Counted from the first letter of the stretch, positions 18,154-27,867 are shown. The stretch is 47,812 nt of DNA from Zooshikella ganghwensis DSM 15267 (GCF_000428585.1 NZ_AUAF01000027.1:1-47812), one strand, 5' to 3'. The notes: generated from the sequence alone by a model not told the origin. Made by a program: numbers and translations.

Positions 18154-19128
18154 TTAAGGCATATTTAACTGATTTTGCGTTAAAACAGCCTGCAGTTGTT
18201 GGGTAATATCCTGCTTGGCATCTAGCCAGTGAATAGTCCACCCTTGACGCTCCATACGACGAAACCAGGTATCTTGTCGTTTAGCAAACTGATGGATTTG
18301 CGAGTTGAGCTTTTGCTTCATGTCATTAAAGTTCAACTGGTTTTGCAAATATAAACTGATAAATCGATATTCAAGACCACACCAATCCAGCATTTCGTGG
18401 GTCACCCCCTGTTGCAGTAAGCCTTCCACTTCTTCAATCATGCCATTGTTGAGCCGCTGCATTAGGCGTTCAGTAATACGCTTACGTAGAGTAGGTCGAT
18501 CCCAACGTACCCCTATTAATAATGGATTAATGGTGGGTAATTTAGGTACTGAGAAGCCTGCCAATTCAGCCTCTGCAATTTTAATCGCTTGTTCCAAGCG
18601 AGCACGGTGCTGTAAGTCAGACGAGTTATGTAATGGTTGCTGGCGATGTTGACTTAATGTAAACAGTCGTTGCTGTAATTGCTCAATTGAAAGATCCTTA
18701 AGCTCCTCATCAAGTTCTGGATTTTCTGGAATATCAACAAAGCGATAACCGTTGATCACTGACTCAATATATAAACCTGTACCACCAACCATCACAGGCC
18801 AGGAGTTTTTTTGCCATAAGCCTTGTATAACACTAAAGCAATCCCGTTGATAACGATGAACATTGTATTCATCACCAGGGTTCACAATATCAATTAAGTG
18901 ATAAGGACAGGAACCATATTCCTCCAGATCTTTACCTGAGCCAATGTCCATACCACGGTACACTTGTCGTGAGTCAGCTGAAATAATTTCTCCTTGCAAC
19001 CAACCTGCTAATTGCACTGCTAAATGTGTTTTACCTGAAGCGGTAGGTCCTAGCACCACAATAAGATTGATTTGATCAGGATTGTTGTGCACAGCAGCAA
19101 AACGAGTCGAGTCGAGGGAAGAAGGCAT
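18154..19128 (-). CDS. MiaA-type tRNA dimethylallyltransferase, atypical subtype
   Basis: The MiaA family transfers a dimethylallyl group to A37 of tRNAs reading UNN codons. The P-loop GPTASGKT, the SADSRQVYRGMDIG substrate motif and GGTGLYIES are clear. Some hallmark positions differ from the usual gammaproteobacterial form: GSGKD replaces GTAKP, NVHRYQRDC replaces the YSAxxFRxDA motif, and the C-terminal part has LEYRFISLYL and HQFAKRQDTWFRRMER. These changes recall a form seen in Bacteroidetes and some other phyla. It may be a second, acquired MiaA, since the usual hfq/mutL neighbours are absent. An ATG at 19128 was chosen over a TTG at 19155; neither has a strong ribosome binding site. 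Confidence 0.8.
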   Translation of the reverse strand: MPSSLDSTRFAAVHNNPDQINLIVVLGPTASGKTHLAVQLAGWLQGEIISADSRQVYRGMDIGSGKDLEEYGSCPYHLIDIVNPGDEYNVHRYQRDCFSVIQGLWQKNSWPVMVGGTGLYIESVINGYRFVDIPENPELDEELKDLSIEQLQQRLFTLSQHRQQPLHNSSDLQHRARLEQAIKIAEAELAGFSVPKLPTINPLLIGVRWDRPTLRKRITERLMQRLNNGMIEEVEGLLQQGVTHEMLDWCGLEYRFISLYLQNQLNFNDMKQKLNSQIHQFAKRQDTWFRRMERQGWTIHWLDAKQDITQQLQAVLTQNQLNMP

Positions 19129-19352
19129 GACCAGGGAAATCTCTATCAAAGTCAATTTTATAAACAGAGTGTACTGTGCCGGCTAACTTAACAAAGTTAT
19201 TTATACTGAGGCAAGTGCTATCGAAAGAGTTAAATACAGATAAAGAGTATACAATAGGCTGCGTGCTTAATATTCCAATGTATACCCGTGGTAAGCAAAG
19301 TCTGTAGTTCAATGGGAGTTATGCAGGCTTTGAGCAAAAGTTGCCGGAAGTG

Positions 19353-19393
19353 CAGTAACCTCTAGCCATAAGTATTAACGTCAGAGGTTACTG
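19353..19393. repeat. 11-bp perfect inverted repeat between miaA-like and glpF genes
   Basis: CAGTAACCTCT and AGAGGTTACTG are separated by 19 bases. The repeat lies about 30 bases beyond the stop of the leftward channel gene and upstream of the MiaA-like gene. There is no T-tract, so it could be a weak terminator or an operator for the MiaA-like gene. Confidence 0.5.
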
Positions 19394-19423
19394 TTAGAAG
19401 AGAAGACTTAACTTTAACTTAGT

Positions 19424-20164
19424 TTAATGGGAAAGCAGCAAATAGAGCATACTGGCGATCCCAGCTCCCGTTAAAGGTCCTAACACTGGAACCCACGCAT
19501 AGCTCCAGTTACTCCTGCCTTTACCTGCAATGGGTAAAACTGAATATACTAAACGTGGCGCTAGATCTCTGGCGGGATTAATCGCATAGCCAGTTGTTCC
19601 TCCCAGTGACATACCAATAACCACTACTAATAATGCCACAGGAAGTGCACCTATAGACCCTAAACCAATCTTCGCCTGGCTCAAACCATCCAGCTGCAGA
19701 CTGGGCCCTGCCATATATAAGATGACAAAAACCAAGGCAAAGGTACCCACTAATTCGGATAAAAAATTTCTGGGAAGGTTGCGTATGGCAGGCCCTGTCG
19801 AGAAAACAGCCAGTTTGGTTTGGTCATCTTCAGTGGCGTCAAAGTGGTCTTTATAAATTAACCAGACGACAGAAGCTCCTAAGGCAGCACCTAACATTTG
19901 TGCAATACAGTAAGTTATAACAGATGACCAGGGAAACAACCCTGCAATGGCTAAACCAACTGTTACAGCAGGATTTAAATGAGCGCCACTATGAGGTCCG
20001 GCAACAATTACGCCAGTAAAAACGGCTAACCCCCATGCAAATGTAATGACAATCCAGCCTGCATTATGGCCAATGGTTTTCTGTAAACTCACATTTGCAA
20101 CTACGCCTGCACCTAGTAGTATAAGAAAGAACGTTCCTATTAACTCTGCAATAAACGGTGTCAT
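19424..20164 (-). CDS. MIP-family channel, glycerol facilitator type
   Basis: A 246-residue inner-membrane channel with six predicted membrane spans. The two NPA half-helix motifs are HLNPAVT and AINPARDLAPR. The aspartate after the second NPAR is the signature of aquaglyceroporins (GlpF) rather than water-only AqpZ, so passage of glycerol or similar polyols is likely. No glpK or glpD is adjacent. The ATG has GGGAG 7-8 bases upstream. The gene appears monocistronic. Confidence 0.85.
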   Translation of the reverse strand: MTPFIAELIGTFFLILLGAGVVANVSLQKTIGHNAGWIVITFAWGLAVFTGVIVAGPHSGAHLNPAVTVGLAIAGLFPWSSVITYCIAQMLGAALGASVVWLIYKDHFDATEDDQTKLAVFSTGPAIRNLPRNFLSELVGTFALVFVILYMAGPSLQLDGLSQAKIGLGSIGALPVALLVVVIGMSLGGTTGYAINPARDLAPRLVYSVLPIAGKGRSNWSYAWVPVLGPLTGAGIASMLYLLLSH

Positions 20165-20304
20165 TATTATTCTCCCAAGCAGGGTCGCCCATTATTCTTT
20201 TCATATGGGGCTATTATTATTGAACAACTTTTATACGACAGTTATCGTCAATCCTTGCAACGCACATTTAACCTGCAAATGGGATAAGAAACAATATTTT
20301 ATAG

Positions 20305-20976
20305 TTAAAACTGCACCTCTGTTGTTACATGTTGTCCACGTTTGATATGTATTGGTGTTAGACGCACTTCATTACGTATATCTGTTAACCTCAGAGTAAA
20401 AGGGCCTTGACCAAAGCGTGCACGGCGAACAAATATATTGTAAGGCTTTCGTTGAAGCTCAAACCACTGGCCTTGTCCATTGCGTAAAGCGACTGAACGT
20501 ACTGGGTACTTATGATTTAATACAGTCAGTGCTAAAAAACGTCCCCCTGTACCTTTTGTAAACTTCACTTGAATATTGCCAGTGACGTTACCAGGTATAA
20601 ATCGCCAGCGAACGGGGACACGACCTTGCCGTAAATCCGCTACTTGTTGGAAGGCTTGTTTACTTAAGTCCAAACCACCAGGCTTACACCCTGGGCACCG
20701 ATCAACCACACGGACAATAGCCTTACCTTTGGGACCTTCTACTTCAATAAAAGCACCACAACTGTTAGAACGTTGGTAATCACGATTATTTAATGCGACA
20801 ACATTAAGATTTTGCGGGGAGGGTGAAAAGCTACAGTTACCTGTACCATTAGCATGATAATAACTTGCTTGACCTTTATACGTCTGCTGATACCAGGCAC
20901 TCGCGTAAGACTGATTAATAGTAATCATCAATAATAAAAGTGACGCATAGCTCAAATATTGTCGTATACCACTCAT
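20305..20976 (-). CDS. Secreted bacterial expansin (EXLX family)
   Basis: A 223-residue exported protein. After a signal peptide (about residues 1-26, ending SYA) comes a double-psi beta-barrel domain with YKGQASYYHANGTGNCSF, VVALNNRDY, SCGAFIEVEGPKGK and VVDRCPGCKPGGLDLS. A second beta-sandwich (CBM63-like) runs from about residue 130 to the end. The aspartates of the YoaJ-type barrel are retained. Expansins loosen plant-type cell wall cellulose without hydrolysis; in marine bacteria the target could be algal or other polysaccharide. It lies divergently beside gspD and is a plausible type II secretion substrate. No catalytic glycosidase domain is present. Confidence 0.85.
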   Translation of the reverse strand: MSGIRQYLSYASLLLLMITINQSYASAWYQQTYKGQASYYHANGTGNCSFSPSPQNLNVVALNNRDYQRSNSCGAFIEVEGPKGKAIVRVVDRCPGCKPGGLDLSKQAFQQVADLRQGRVPVRWRFIPGNVTGNIQVKFTKGTGGRFLALTVLNHKYPVRSVALRNGQGQWFELQRKPYNIFVRRARFGQGPFTLRLTDIRNEVRLTPIHIKRGQHVTTEVQF

Positions 20977-21112
20977 TCAATACCCCACAACACCAACACT
21001 GACTAATTGGCTATACCAGAACCTTATTGCTAACCTGAAATCAATGGCTTATCCAGGCAATACCCTGACAAAATGAAGTGCTGCATGTTACTGGTAAAGG
21101 GTATGTAGTTCT

Positions 21113-23059
21113 ATGAAGTTGTGTACTTTGAAGTTTTTTTGCGGATTAGTTTGTGCATTTTTTGTGATAAACCCTTTAGTCGGGGTTACTGCTAACACTG
21201 ACACTGAAGTCAGTAGTGAAGCGGTCACTATCAATATGCAGGACACTGATATACGTACGTTTATTAAGTGGATTGCTGAACGCACAGCTAAAAACTTTGT
21301 GATTGATCCACGCGTAAAAGGCAAAATCAATGTTATTTCTCATGAGGCTTTAACGCCAGAAGAAGCCTATCAAGTTTTTCTATCTGTCCTACAAGTACAC
21401 AATTTTACTGCCGTTACCACTGGCCAGGTCATCAAAATTATTCCTGATACTCAGGCTAAGCACTCAGCTCTGCCCATGATCGACCAATCACCGTTATCTC
21501 CTCAACACGATCAAATGGTAGTACGTGTACTCAAACCAAAAAATATCGCTGCTGATAAGCTTGCCAGTTTATTAAAACCCTTTATTCCCCAGTCAGGCTT
21601 GTTAGTCGCATACCCGGAAAGTAATGCTTTAATTTTATCAGACCGTATAGCCAACATTGATCAACTACTCAAAATTATCCAACATATTGATCAACAAGGG
21701 GGGCTAGATGTTGAAATAATTACATTGAAACACGCTGAAGCCAAGGCTATTGTGGGCATTTTAACTAACCTGGTACCTAAAGGTGGAGGTGCAAATACCT
21801 CCCAAGCACTAGGGGTTAGCTTTGCTGCAGATGACAGAACCAACAGTATTTTACTTGTCGGTGAACAGGTAAAAAAACAACAACTAAAAAATGTTATCGC
21901 CTTACTTGATAAGCCACAAACAGGCAGTGGTGATACTGAAGTCGTCTATCTTTATTATCTTAAAGCTTCAGAGGTGGCACCTATACTACAAAACCTGGCC
22001 GGAGGTTTTAAAAAAGAACAAAAAGATATTGGTATTGAGCGTGCGGAAATATCCATTCAAGCCAATGACAGTACCAACGCATTAGTTATCACTGCGCCAC
22101 CACCCTTGATGGCAAAATTCAAGAGTGTGGTACGTAAGCTTGATATTCGACGTGCTCAAGTAATGGTTGAAGCACTGATCGTAGAGGTTGGAGAAGAAAC
22201 CAGTCATGAGCTGGGTATTCAGTGGAATACATCACCTGGTGCATTAAATAATGAGGGTGTATTTGGTGGAACTCGCAACCCACTCAACAATATTGAATCA
22301 TTAGATGTTTTTCCAGGTGATCCTGTGAGCCTGGGTTCAGGGCTGTCATTGGGTATCTACCATAATGGTTCACTGCGCGCTCTGGTTCGTGCACTGCAAA
22401 GTGATGATGCCGTGAATATTTTATCAACCCCAACCGTATCAACCCTGGATAATGAAACAGCTAAAATCACAGTAGGGCAGAACGTTCCTTTTGTAACAGG
22501 ACGATCCACCAGCGAGTCATCCAGTACATCCAACCCATTCCAAACCATTGAGCGTAAAGATGTCGGTATCCAATTGGAAATTACACCACAAATAAATGAA
22601 GGTGATGCCGTCACTCTTGAAGTTTTCCAAGAAATATCCAGTGTCACGGATTCCACCCAAGCATCAGATATTATTACTAACCAGCGTTCTATCAAAACCC
22701 GTGTCTTAGTCGAAAGTGGCACTGTGCTCGTTATTGGAGGCTTAATCAGTGACGAGCAGGAGGAGGATGAAGTCAAAGTCCCTTTTTTAGGGGATTTACC
22801 GGTGATTGGCTATTTATTTAAAAGCGAACGCACTAAACAATCAAAACGTAATTTAATGGTATTTCTTCGCCCGACGATTATTCAAAACAAGAAACAAGTT
22901 AAACACATCACACAGACTCGCTATCAGAACCTAAAATCAAATAATCAACCATTCCAACAGCGTTTGGATGAGGTATTTAAACGCTTTGAAGCATCACGGT
23001 TTGGTAATGCTTATAGGAGTTCCAATAACGCCTCTACTAAGTCGAATAATAAACCATGA
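21113..23059 (+). CDS. gspD: Type II secretion outer-membrane secretin GspD
   Basis: A 648-residue secretin forming the outer-membrane pore of the type II secretion system. A signal peptide (to about residue 28) is followed by N0-N3 periplasmic domains (TINMQDTDIRTFIKWIAERT is N0), and the C-terminal secretin domain includes the conserved VPFVTG and GGLISDE segments and the final VPFLGDLPVIGYLFKS. The ATG at 21113 follows AAGGG at some distance. It overlaps gspE by 4 bases (ATGA), so they are translationally coupled. Confidence 0.96.
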   Translation: MKLCTLKFFCGLVCAFFVINPLVGVTANTDTEVSSEAVTINMQDTDIRTFIKWIAERTAKNFVIDPRVKGKINVISHEALTPEEAYQVFLSVLQVHNFTAVTTGQVIKIIPDTQAKHSALPMIDQSPLSPQHDQMVVRVLKPKNIAADKLASLLKPFIPQSGLLVAYPESNALILSDRIANIDQLLKIIQHIDQQGGLDVEIITLKHAEAKAIVGILTNLVPKGGGANTSQALGVSFAADDRTNSILLVGEQVKKQQLKNVIALLDKPQTGSGDTEVVYLYYLKASEVAPILQNLAGGFKKEQKDIGIERAEISIQANDSTNALVITAPPPLMAKFKSVVRKLDIRRAQVMVEALIVEVGEETSHELGIQWNTSPGALNNEGVFGGTRNPLNNIESLDVFPGDPVSLGSGLSLGIYHNGSLRALVRALQSDDAVNILSTPTVSTLDNETAKITVGQNVPFVTGRSTSESSSTSNPFQTIERKDVGIQLEITPQINEGDAVTLEVFQEISSVTDSTQASDIITNQRSIKTRVLVESGTVLVIGGLISDEQEEDEVKVPFLGDLPVIGYLFKSERTKQSKRNLMVFLRPTIIQNKKQVKHITQTRYQNLKSNNQPFQQRLDEVFKRFEASRFGNAYRSSNNASTKSNNKP

Positions 23060-24603
23060 TCCATGAAATTGACCCAGCAGCACTGTCAGGTTACGTTCAA
23101 GATCCTGTCGTACCCTACAGTTACGCTAAACGGCATGGTGTATTGCTTATTCAGCAGGCTGAAGCGGCGCCACTGTTGTGTACGTACAAAGCATTTTTAT
23201 GTCCTGCGGTGCATAGTGAACTACTACGTATTGCTATTAATGAGTTAAGACACGACCCGCAGCCCAATACGCAAGCTTTAGGGTATGCCCAGGTTTCAGA
23301 AGCAAACTTTACTGCATTACTAAGTAAGCTATACCAAGGTCCCGCAGAAAGCCGTGAGGCCATGGAAGAGTTGGGAGATGATGTGGATTTGGCGCAGCTG
23401 GCGGATCAAGTGCCAGAAAGTGAAGATCTTTTAGAGCAACAGGATGATGCCCCGATTATTCGTTTAATTAATGCGGTACTATCGCAAGCTATCCATGAGC
23501 AAGCCTCCGATATTCATATTGAAACCTTTGAAAAACGTGTTGTTATCCGTTTTCGGGTTGATGGAGTAATGCGTAAAGTTCTTGAACCTAAACGACAGCT
23601 GGCCCCCTTGCTGATTTCACGTATTAAAGTTATGGCCAAGCTCGATATTGCTGAAAAGCGCATTCCGCAAGATGGCCGAATTTCCCTCAAAATTGCCGGT
23701 CGTGAAGTAGATATCCGGGTTTCAACATTACCAGCAACTGCTAATGAGCGTATTGTCCTCCGCTTGCTGGATAAACAAGCTGGTCGACTGGATATCAACA
23801 ACCTTGGCTTGGAGCAACAGCCATTTCAGGACTTTAGTAAATTACTCCACGCGCCACATGGCATTATTCTGGTAACAGGGCCAACAGGTTCAGGCAAAAC
23901 CACCACACTTTATTCCGCACTTAGCACTTTAAACACAGAAAGTCGGACAATCTTAACCGTAGAAGACCCTATTGAGTATTATCTTGAAGGTGTTGGCCAA
24001 ACCCAGGTGAACCCCAAAACAGATATGACGTTTGCACGAGGGTTACGCTCAATTTTAAGACAAGACCCTGATGTAGTTATGGTTGGAGAAATTCGTGATG
24101 GTGAAACGGCCCATATTGCTGTCCAAGCCAGCTTAACAGGTCATTTAGTCTTATCTACTTTACATACCAACACAGCCATTGGAGCTATCGCGCGATTGCG
24201 TGATATGGGCATTGAAGCATTTTTATTAGCGACCAGTTTAATTGGTTTAATTGCGCAACGGCTAGTGAGGCGCTTATGTGATCAGTGCAAGCAACAACAA
24301 CCTGCATCGCCTTTGGCCCGTGAACAATTCGGACTTGCAGATACTGATGTATCCTTTGCTCTTTACATTCCAGTAGGCTGTGATCAGTGTAATATGTCAG
24401 GTTTTCGTGGGCGCCTTGCCATTTATGAAATTATTATGGTAGATCACGTATTGCAAAAAATGATTTACGAACAGGCCGCAGAACAAGACATGCAAGCCTA
24501 TGCTCATCAGCATAGTTTATCGATTAGAGATGATGGTTTAGGTAAGGTGAGGCAGGGAATTACGACACTTGAAGAAGTTATGCGAGTAACTCAGGATCGT
24601 TAA
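23056..24603 (+). CDS. gspE: Type II secretion ATPase GspE
   Basis: A 515-residue cytoplasmic hexameric ATPase driving pseudopilus assembly. Visible features: the N2-type helper domain, Walker A GPTGSGKTTT (about residues 275-284), Asp box RTILTVEDPIEYYLEG, Walker B and His box (DPDVVMVGEIRDGETA; GHLVLSTLHTN), and the GspE-specific tetracysteine zinc domain CDQC...CDQC near residue 415-450. It ends in a standard C-terminal region. It overlaps gspD by 4 bases and is followed 6 bases later by gspL. Confidence 0.96.
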   Translation: MIHEIDPAALSGYVQDPVVPYSYAKRHGVLLIQQAEAAPLLCTYKAFLCPAVHSELLRIAINELRHDPQPNTQALGYAQVSEANFTALLSKLYQGPAESREAMEELGDDVDLAQLADQVPESEDLLEQQDDAPIIRLINAVLSQAIHEQASDIHIETFEKRVVIRFRVDGVMRKVLEPKRQLAPLLISRIKVMAKLDIAEKRIPQDGRISLKIAGREVDIRVSTLPATANERIVLRLLDKQAGRLDINNLGLEQQPFQDFSKLLHAPHGIILVTGPTGSGKTTTLYSALSTLNTESRTILTVEDPIEYYLEGVGQTQVNPKTDMTFARGLRSILRQDPDVVMVGEIRDGETAHIAVQASLTGHLVLSTLHTNTAIGAIARLRDMGIEAFLLATSLIGLIAQRLVRRLCDQCKQQQPASPLAREQFGLADTDVSFALYIPVGCDQCNMSGFRGRLAIYEIIMVDHVLQKMIYEQAAEQDMQAYAHQHSLSIRDDGLGKVRQGITTLEEVMRVTQDR

Positions 24604-24609
24604 CGAATC

Positions 24610-25749
24610 ATGAGCAAGCTTTATATTCGTTTTCCCTTACAGCCTAAACCTTTCAATGAACTCATTGAACAACCGGTTTTCTATGCTATTGATGATCGGC
24701 ATGATAAGAAAATACAGTATAACCAATGCTTATTGAGCGAACTAAGTGAGAATGTAACCTTAGCTACCTTAAAGGAAGTAATTATTTTTTTTCCTCTCCC
24801 CCATACCATTGTTTGGTTTAGTGAGCCTCCCTCAAAAAACATAAAGCACAATATTCAAGCAGCACCATTTTTAATTGAGGAAAAACTATGTGGCACCCTT
24901 GAACACTATGTTTTTTCTATATACTACAGCGCCGATAAAACCTATTTATGTATTTGTGCAATAGAAAAATCCTGTCTTGAACAACTGCTATCCTTAGTGC
25001 CGTTACCAAATTGCACAGTACTGCCAGAATCACCCTTTACCTGTCTTTTAGGGTGGCAGCTAATCCAGCTAAACAACCACTATATTATAAACTGCAGTAA
25101 AGGGTTTACTTGTTTACCCAAAGACAAACAACTCCTAGGTTTATTTGCTGAATTAGAAAATACTGTGCCTGTTGCTTTGGACGATAATGAGTACTTCCAA
25201 CAACTGCTGGATATGTATGCTAAACATCGATCAGACTTAGTAAAACCATTTTCCGGTGAAGGCACTGTAACACCTTCATTGATAAGACAGTTTCGCACAT
25301 CACTGGTGGCTTCACTCATTGTTTTATTGGCGATCACTGGCTTTAATTACTGGCAGGCATATCAAATTAAGCAAAAAACAATCGCTCTACAAGATGAAAC
25401 CATACAATTTTCTCGCAAGCTTTTTCCCGACATTGAGTTTACCGAGCCTAAGTTACAGCTAGAACGACTCATAAATCGCAGAAGTCCCAAAAAGCAGCCG
25501 TTATTTGTCTTGTTAAAGCACATTCAACATTCAATAACACAATTACCTAAAACCAGTGTTTCATTACAGTCACTTAATTTTCATGAAGACCGTGGAATCA
25601 ATGTGGTGCTACAAGCAAGTACGATTAAAACTATTGATCAGTTTATCGAGCAAGCCAGTAAGCAACAAAATATGTCTATAGAGCTCAAGTCCGCAAACCA
25701 GCAAAATGAAGGCGTTAAAGCCATTGTGTACATGAGTATGGTGCTATGA
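24610..25749 (+). CDS. gspL: Type II secretion inner-membrane protein GspL
   Basis: A 379-residue bitopic membrane protein linking the ATPase GspE to the inner-membrane platform. An N-terminal actin-like cytoplasmic domain (about 1-235) is followed by one membrane span (ASLIVLLAITGFNYW, about 237-251) and a periplasmic ferredoxin-like domain. Sequence identity to known GspL is low, as usual for this family. The assignment rests on architecture and position between gspE and gspM. There is no clear ribosome binding site. It overlaps gspM by 4 bases. Confidence 0.85.
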   Translation: MSKLYIRFPLQPKPFNELIEQPVFYAIDDRHDKKIQYNQCLLSELSENVTLATLKEVIIFFPLPHTIVWFSEPPSKNIKHNIQAAPFLIEEKLCGTLEHYVFSIYYSADKTYLCICAIEKSCLEQLLSLVPLPNCTVLPESPFTCLLGWQLIQLNNHYIINCSKGFTCLPKDKQLLGLFAELENTVPVALDDNEYFQQLLDMYAKHRSDLVKPFSGEGTVTPSLIRQFRTSLVASLIVLLAITGFNYWQAYQIKQKTIALQDETIQFSRKLFPDIEFTEPKLQLERLINRRSPKKQPLFVLLKHIQHSITQLPKTSVSLQSLNFHEDRGINVVLQASTIKTIDQFIEQASKQQNMSIELKSANQQNEGVKAIVYMSMVL

Positions 25750-26216
25750 TTAAAGCGTACTGGAGTGGACTCTCACTACAGGAAAAAAATGCCTTAAGGT
25801 TTCTAGGCTTTTTTATTTTTCTTTATATTTTAATTGACTACATCATTCTACCTTCATTTAATGCTGTAGACTCAGCAAATAAAGAGTGGCAGTCATGGCA
25901 AGAAAATGCACATTATGTTTTACAGCACAAACAACAATTAGTAAAAATCAGTCAACAACAAAAAACAACGCAACATTTGGTAAGTCTTACCCAAAAACGC
26001 CAACAGATAATCAAACGAGCAGAGGCATTAAAATTAACGATTCAACGAGTTGAACCTGCTGAAGAGCAACTCACTGTGTGGTTCAATAATGTCCCTTTTA
26101 ATGCAAGTATGAGCTGGCTTCAGCAGTTAACACAGCAAGATATGCTAGTTATTAAAAGCCTTTCTGTTGACCGTCAGCAAAGTGGTAAGGTGAATATTCG
26201 CGTGGTGCTTTATTAG
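25746..26216 (+). CDS. gspM: Type II secretion protein GspM
   Basis: A 156-residue bitopic protein that pairs with GspL. A short cytoplasmic N-terminus precedes one membrane span (FLGFFIFLYILIDYIILP, about 19-36). A Gln-rich helical stretch follows and then a small periplasmic ferredoxin-like domain (SMSWLQQLTQQDMLVIKSLSV). Identified by architecture, size and operon position. It ends the gspDELM operon, only 29 bases from the convergent gspC stop. Confidence 0.85.
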   Translation: MIKAYWSGLSLQEKNALRFLGFFIFLYILIDYIILPSFNAVDSANKEWQSWQENAHYVLQHKQQLVKISQQQKTTQHLVSLTQKRQQIIKRAEALKLTIQRVEPAEEQLTVWFNNVPFNASMSWLQQLTQQDMLVIKSLSVDRQQSGKVNIRVVLY

Positions 26217-26245
26217 GGCCTGTTTAATAAGCGTTTAACTGTAGA

Positions 26246-26872
26246 CTAAAGGCTAGAACGAAGATTAAGCAAACGCGCTCGTATTTTTTCTTCTTGAGTC
26301 ATTTTACCTGCAAGGTTTAATGACGCTTGTGCTGTTCTCTTTGCATTTGTTGTAGACTGGTAAGCGACCATTGAACCAGCATGGCTTCCATGATCATAAT
26401 CTGCCATAGCTAAGCGTTCCAGGATTCCTTTATGGGAAAAAACGATTTGATTTTTATTAATATTTTTGACAATTATACCTGCTTGTAATTCGTCTCCCAC
26501 TTTAACCAGCTTTTCTTCATTTTTATTCACTTTAACAACAGCAACAGAATCTGCCTCTTTCGAGGAATGAAACACTGCTTCTAATGTAAGCGCAAGCTTA
26601 GTCTCTTTAGGCTCTATTTTGGGTGTACTTATTTTTTTCTCTTGGGTGATTACGCCAAATAAATCGGTTGGTATTTCAGCATTGATGGAAGCTAATGGTT
26701 GAACGGCCGTATCCTGATGAGATACAGTATCCAAAGCTAAATTAAAGCTTAATGCTGATGACTGTAAAGAGTTAACTGACATAGAAGAATAAGCAAAGGT
26801 GAGGGCAAGGGAAAGTACTGTCAAAGCAGTAATATAGTCTATAGTTTTAAGCTTTTTTGATGACATTAACAT
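26246..26872 (-). CDS. gspC: Type II secretion protein GspC (HR domain, no PDZ)
   Basis: A 208-residue inner-membrane protein. An N-terminal cytoplasmic stub and one membrane span (YITALTVLSLALTFAYSS) are followed by a homology-region domain that binds the secretin: DLFGVIT, KLALTLEAVFHS, SVAVVKV, VKVGDELQAGIIVKNI and VFSHKGILERL. There is no PDZ or coiled-coil domain, so it is the short GspC type. It is transcribed toward gspM rather than in front of gspD, the usual position. Other system genes (gspF-K, gspN, gspO) are not in this window. Confidence 0.82.
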   Translation of the reverse strand: MLMSSKKLKTIDYITALTVLSLALTFAYSSMSVNSLQSSALSFNLALDTVSHQDTAVQPLASINAEIPTDLFGVITQEKKISTPKIEPKETKLALTLEAVFHSSKEADSVAVVKVNKNEEKLVKVGDELQAGIIVKNINKNQIVFSHKGILERLAMADYDHGSHAGSMVAYQSTTNAKRTAQASLNLAGKMTQEEKIRARLLNLRSSL

Positions 26873-27062
26873 GATCCATCGACCTCTAAGCGTCTTATTA
26901 ATATGACATATCCCGTCATAAATGATTGGCGCTCACTATACGGTGTTATGCTGCAACCTCAAATGCGTAATTAACTTGTTTGTGAAGTTAGTCACCAGCC
27001 ATTACCAATAAGTTTGAAATATAAAAAGACACCTTATATGCGTAATTCTACTATATAAAAAT

Positions 27063-27863
27063 CTACCTAAGTGGAGCGCTGGTGAGCACTTGACATTGAC
27101 ACTGTTGACTTCGTTTAAGCTGCAGCTTACGCGTTGTCATGGTTCGTAAGTCGATGGTAAGCAGTGTGTTAGTGAGTAGAGTGCCTAGTCCACTAATAAG
27201 CTTTATGGCCTCCATAGCCGCCAAACAACCTACCGTCCCAGAAACCGCACCAAAAACAGGAAACTCCCGTTTCCACAAGGGTGGTGTTTCAGGGTAAATA
27301 CAGCGCAAACACGGCGTTTTCCCTGGAATAATGGTGGTCAATTGTGCCTCAAGCTCATACATTGCACATTCAATCAGCGGAATGCGTTTAGTAAGCGCAC
27401 CATCATTCATGGCAAACCGCTCAGCAAATAGCGGAGCACAATCAATGACTAAGTCTGCTTCGGCCATTATGCTCTCACAGTTTTCCGGGCTAATATTTTC
27501 ATCAAATGCTTGAATATCAAGCCGGGGATTTAACTGCAATAACCGCTCTTTAGCCGAATCAACCCTGGATTGGCCTAGTCCTTGATAGGTCATCAAAATC
27601 TGTCGGTTAAGGTCGGAGGGTTTAATTTGGCCACCATGGGCCAGCACTAACTTACCTATGCCTGCAGCAGCAAGCTGGTAAGCAACTATCGAGCCTAGTC
27701 CTCCCACTCGAGAAATCAGTACTGACGTGGACTTTAACTTTTGTTGCCCTAACTCACCAAAACCCGGCGTCCACATCTGCCATTCATAGATCGCATGTTC
27801 TTCTGGCGTCAATTCAGGCAATGTTTTGGTCTGATCAGACAAGTCAATCTTTTCTTGCTGCAT
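27063..27863 (-). CDS. E1-like adenylyltransferase of the ThiF/MoeB/HesA family, divergent
   Basis: A roughly 266-residue enzyme of the family that adenylates the C-terminal Gly-Gly of ubiquitin-like sulfur carriers. Visible are the nucleotide-binding loop SRVGGLGSIVAYQLAAAGIGKL, PSDLNRQ (ATP-binding arginine), and CLRC for zinc with CQC at the C-terminus instead of the second CxxC. The usual acidic motif (VDxDxVxxSN) reads LAHGGQIKPSD, so the two Mg-binding aspartates are replaced. The ATG at 27863 uses the GGGGGG that encodes the last glycines of the upstream MoaD-like gene as its ribosome binding site. There is no rhodanese domain. The partner carrier is the adjacent gene. The sulfur pathway served is unknown, since no thiamine or molybdopterin genes are nearby. 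Confidence 0.82.
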   Translation of the reverse strand: MQQEKIDLSDQTKTLPELTPEEHAIYEWQMWTPGFGELGQQKLKSTSVLISRVGGLGSIVAYQLAAAGIGKLVLAHGGQIKPSDLNRQILMTYQGLGQSRVDSAKERLLQLNPRLDIQAFDENISPENCESIMAEADLVIDCAPLFAERFAMNDGALTKRIPLIECAMYELEAQLTTIIPGKTPCLRCIYPETPPLWKREFPVFGAVSGTVGCLAAMEAIKLISGLGTLLTNTLLTIDLRTMTTRKLQLKRSQQCQCQVLTSAPLR

Positions 27864-27867
27864 GGCA

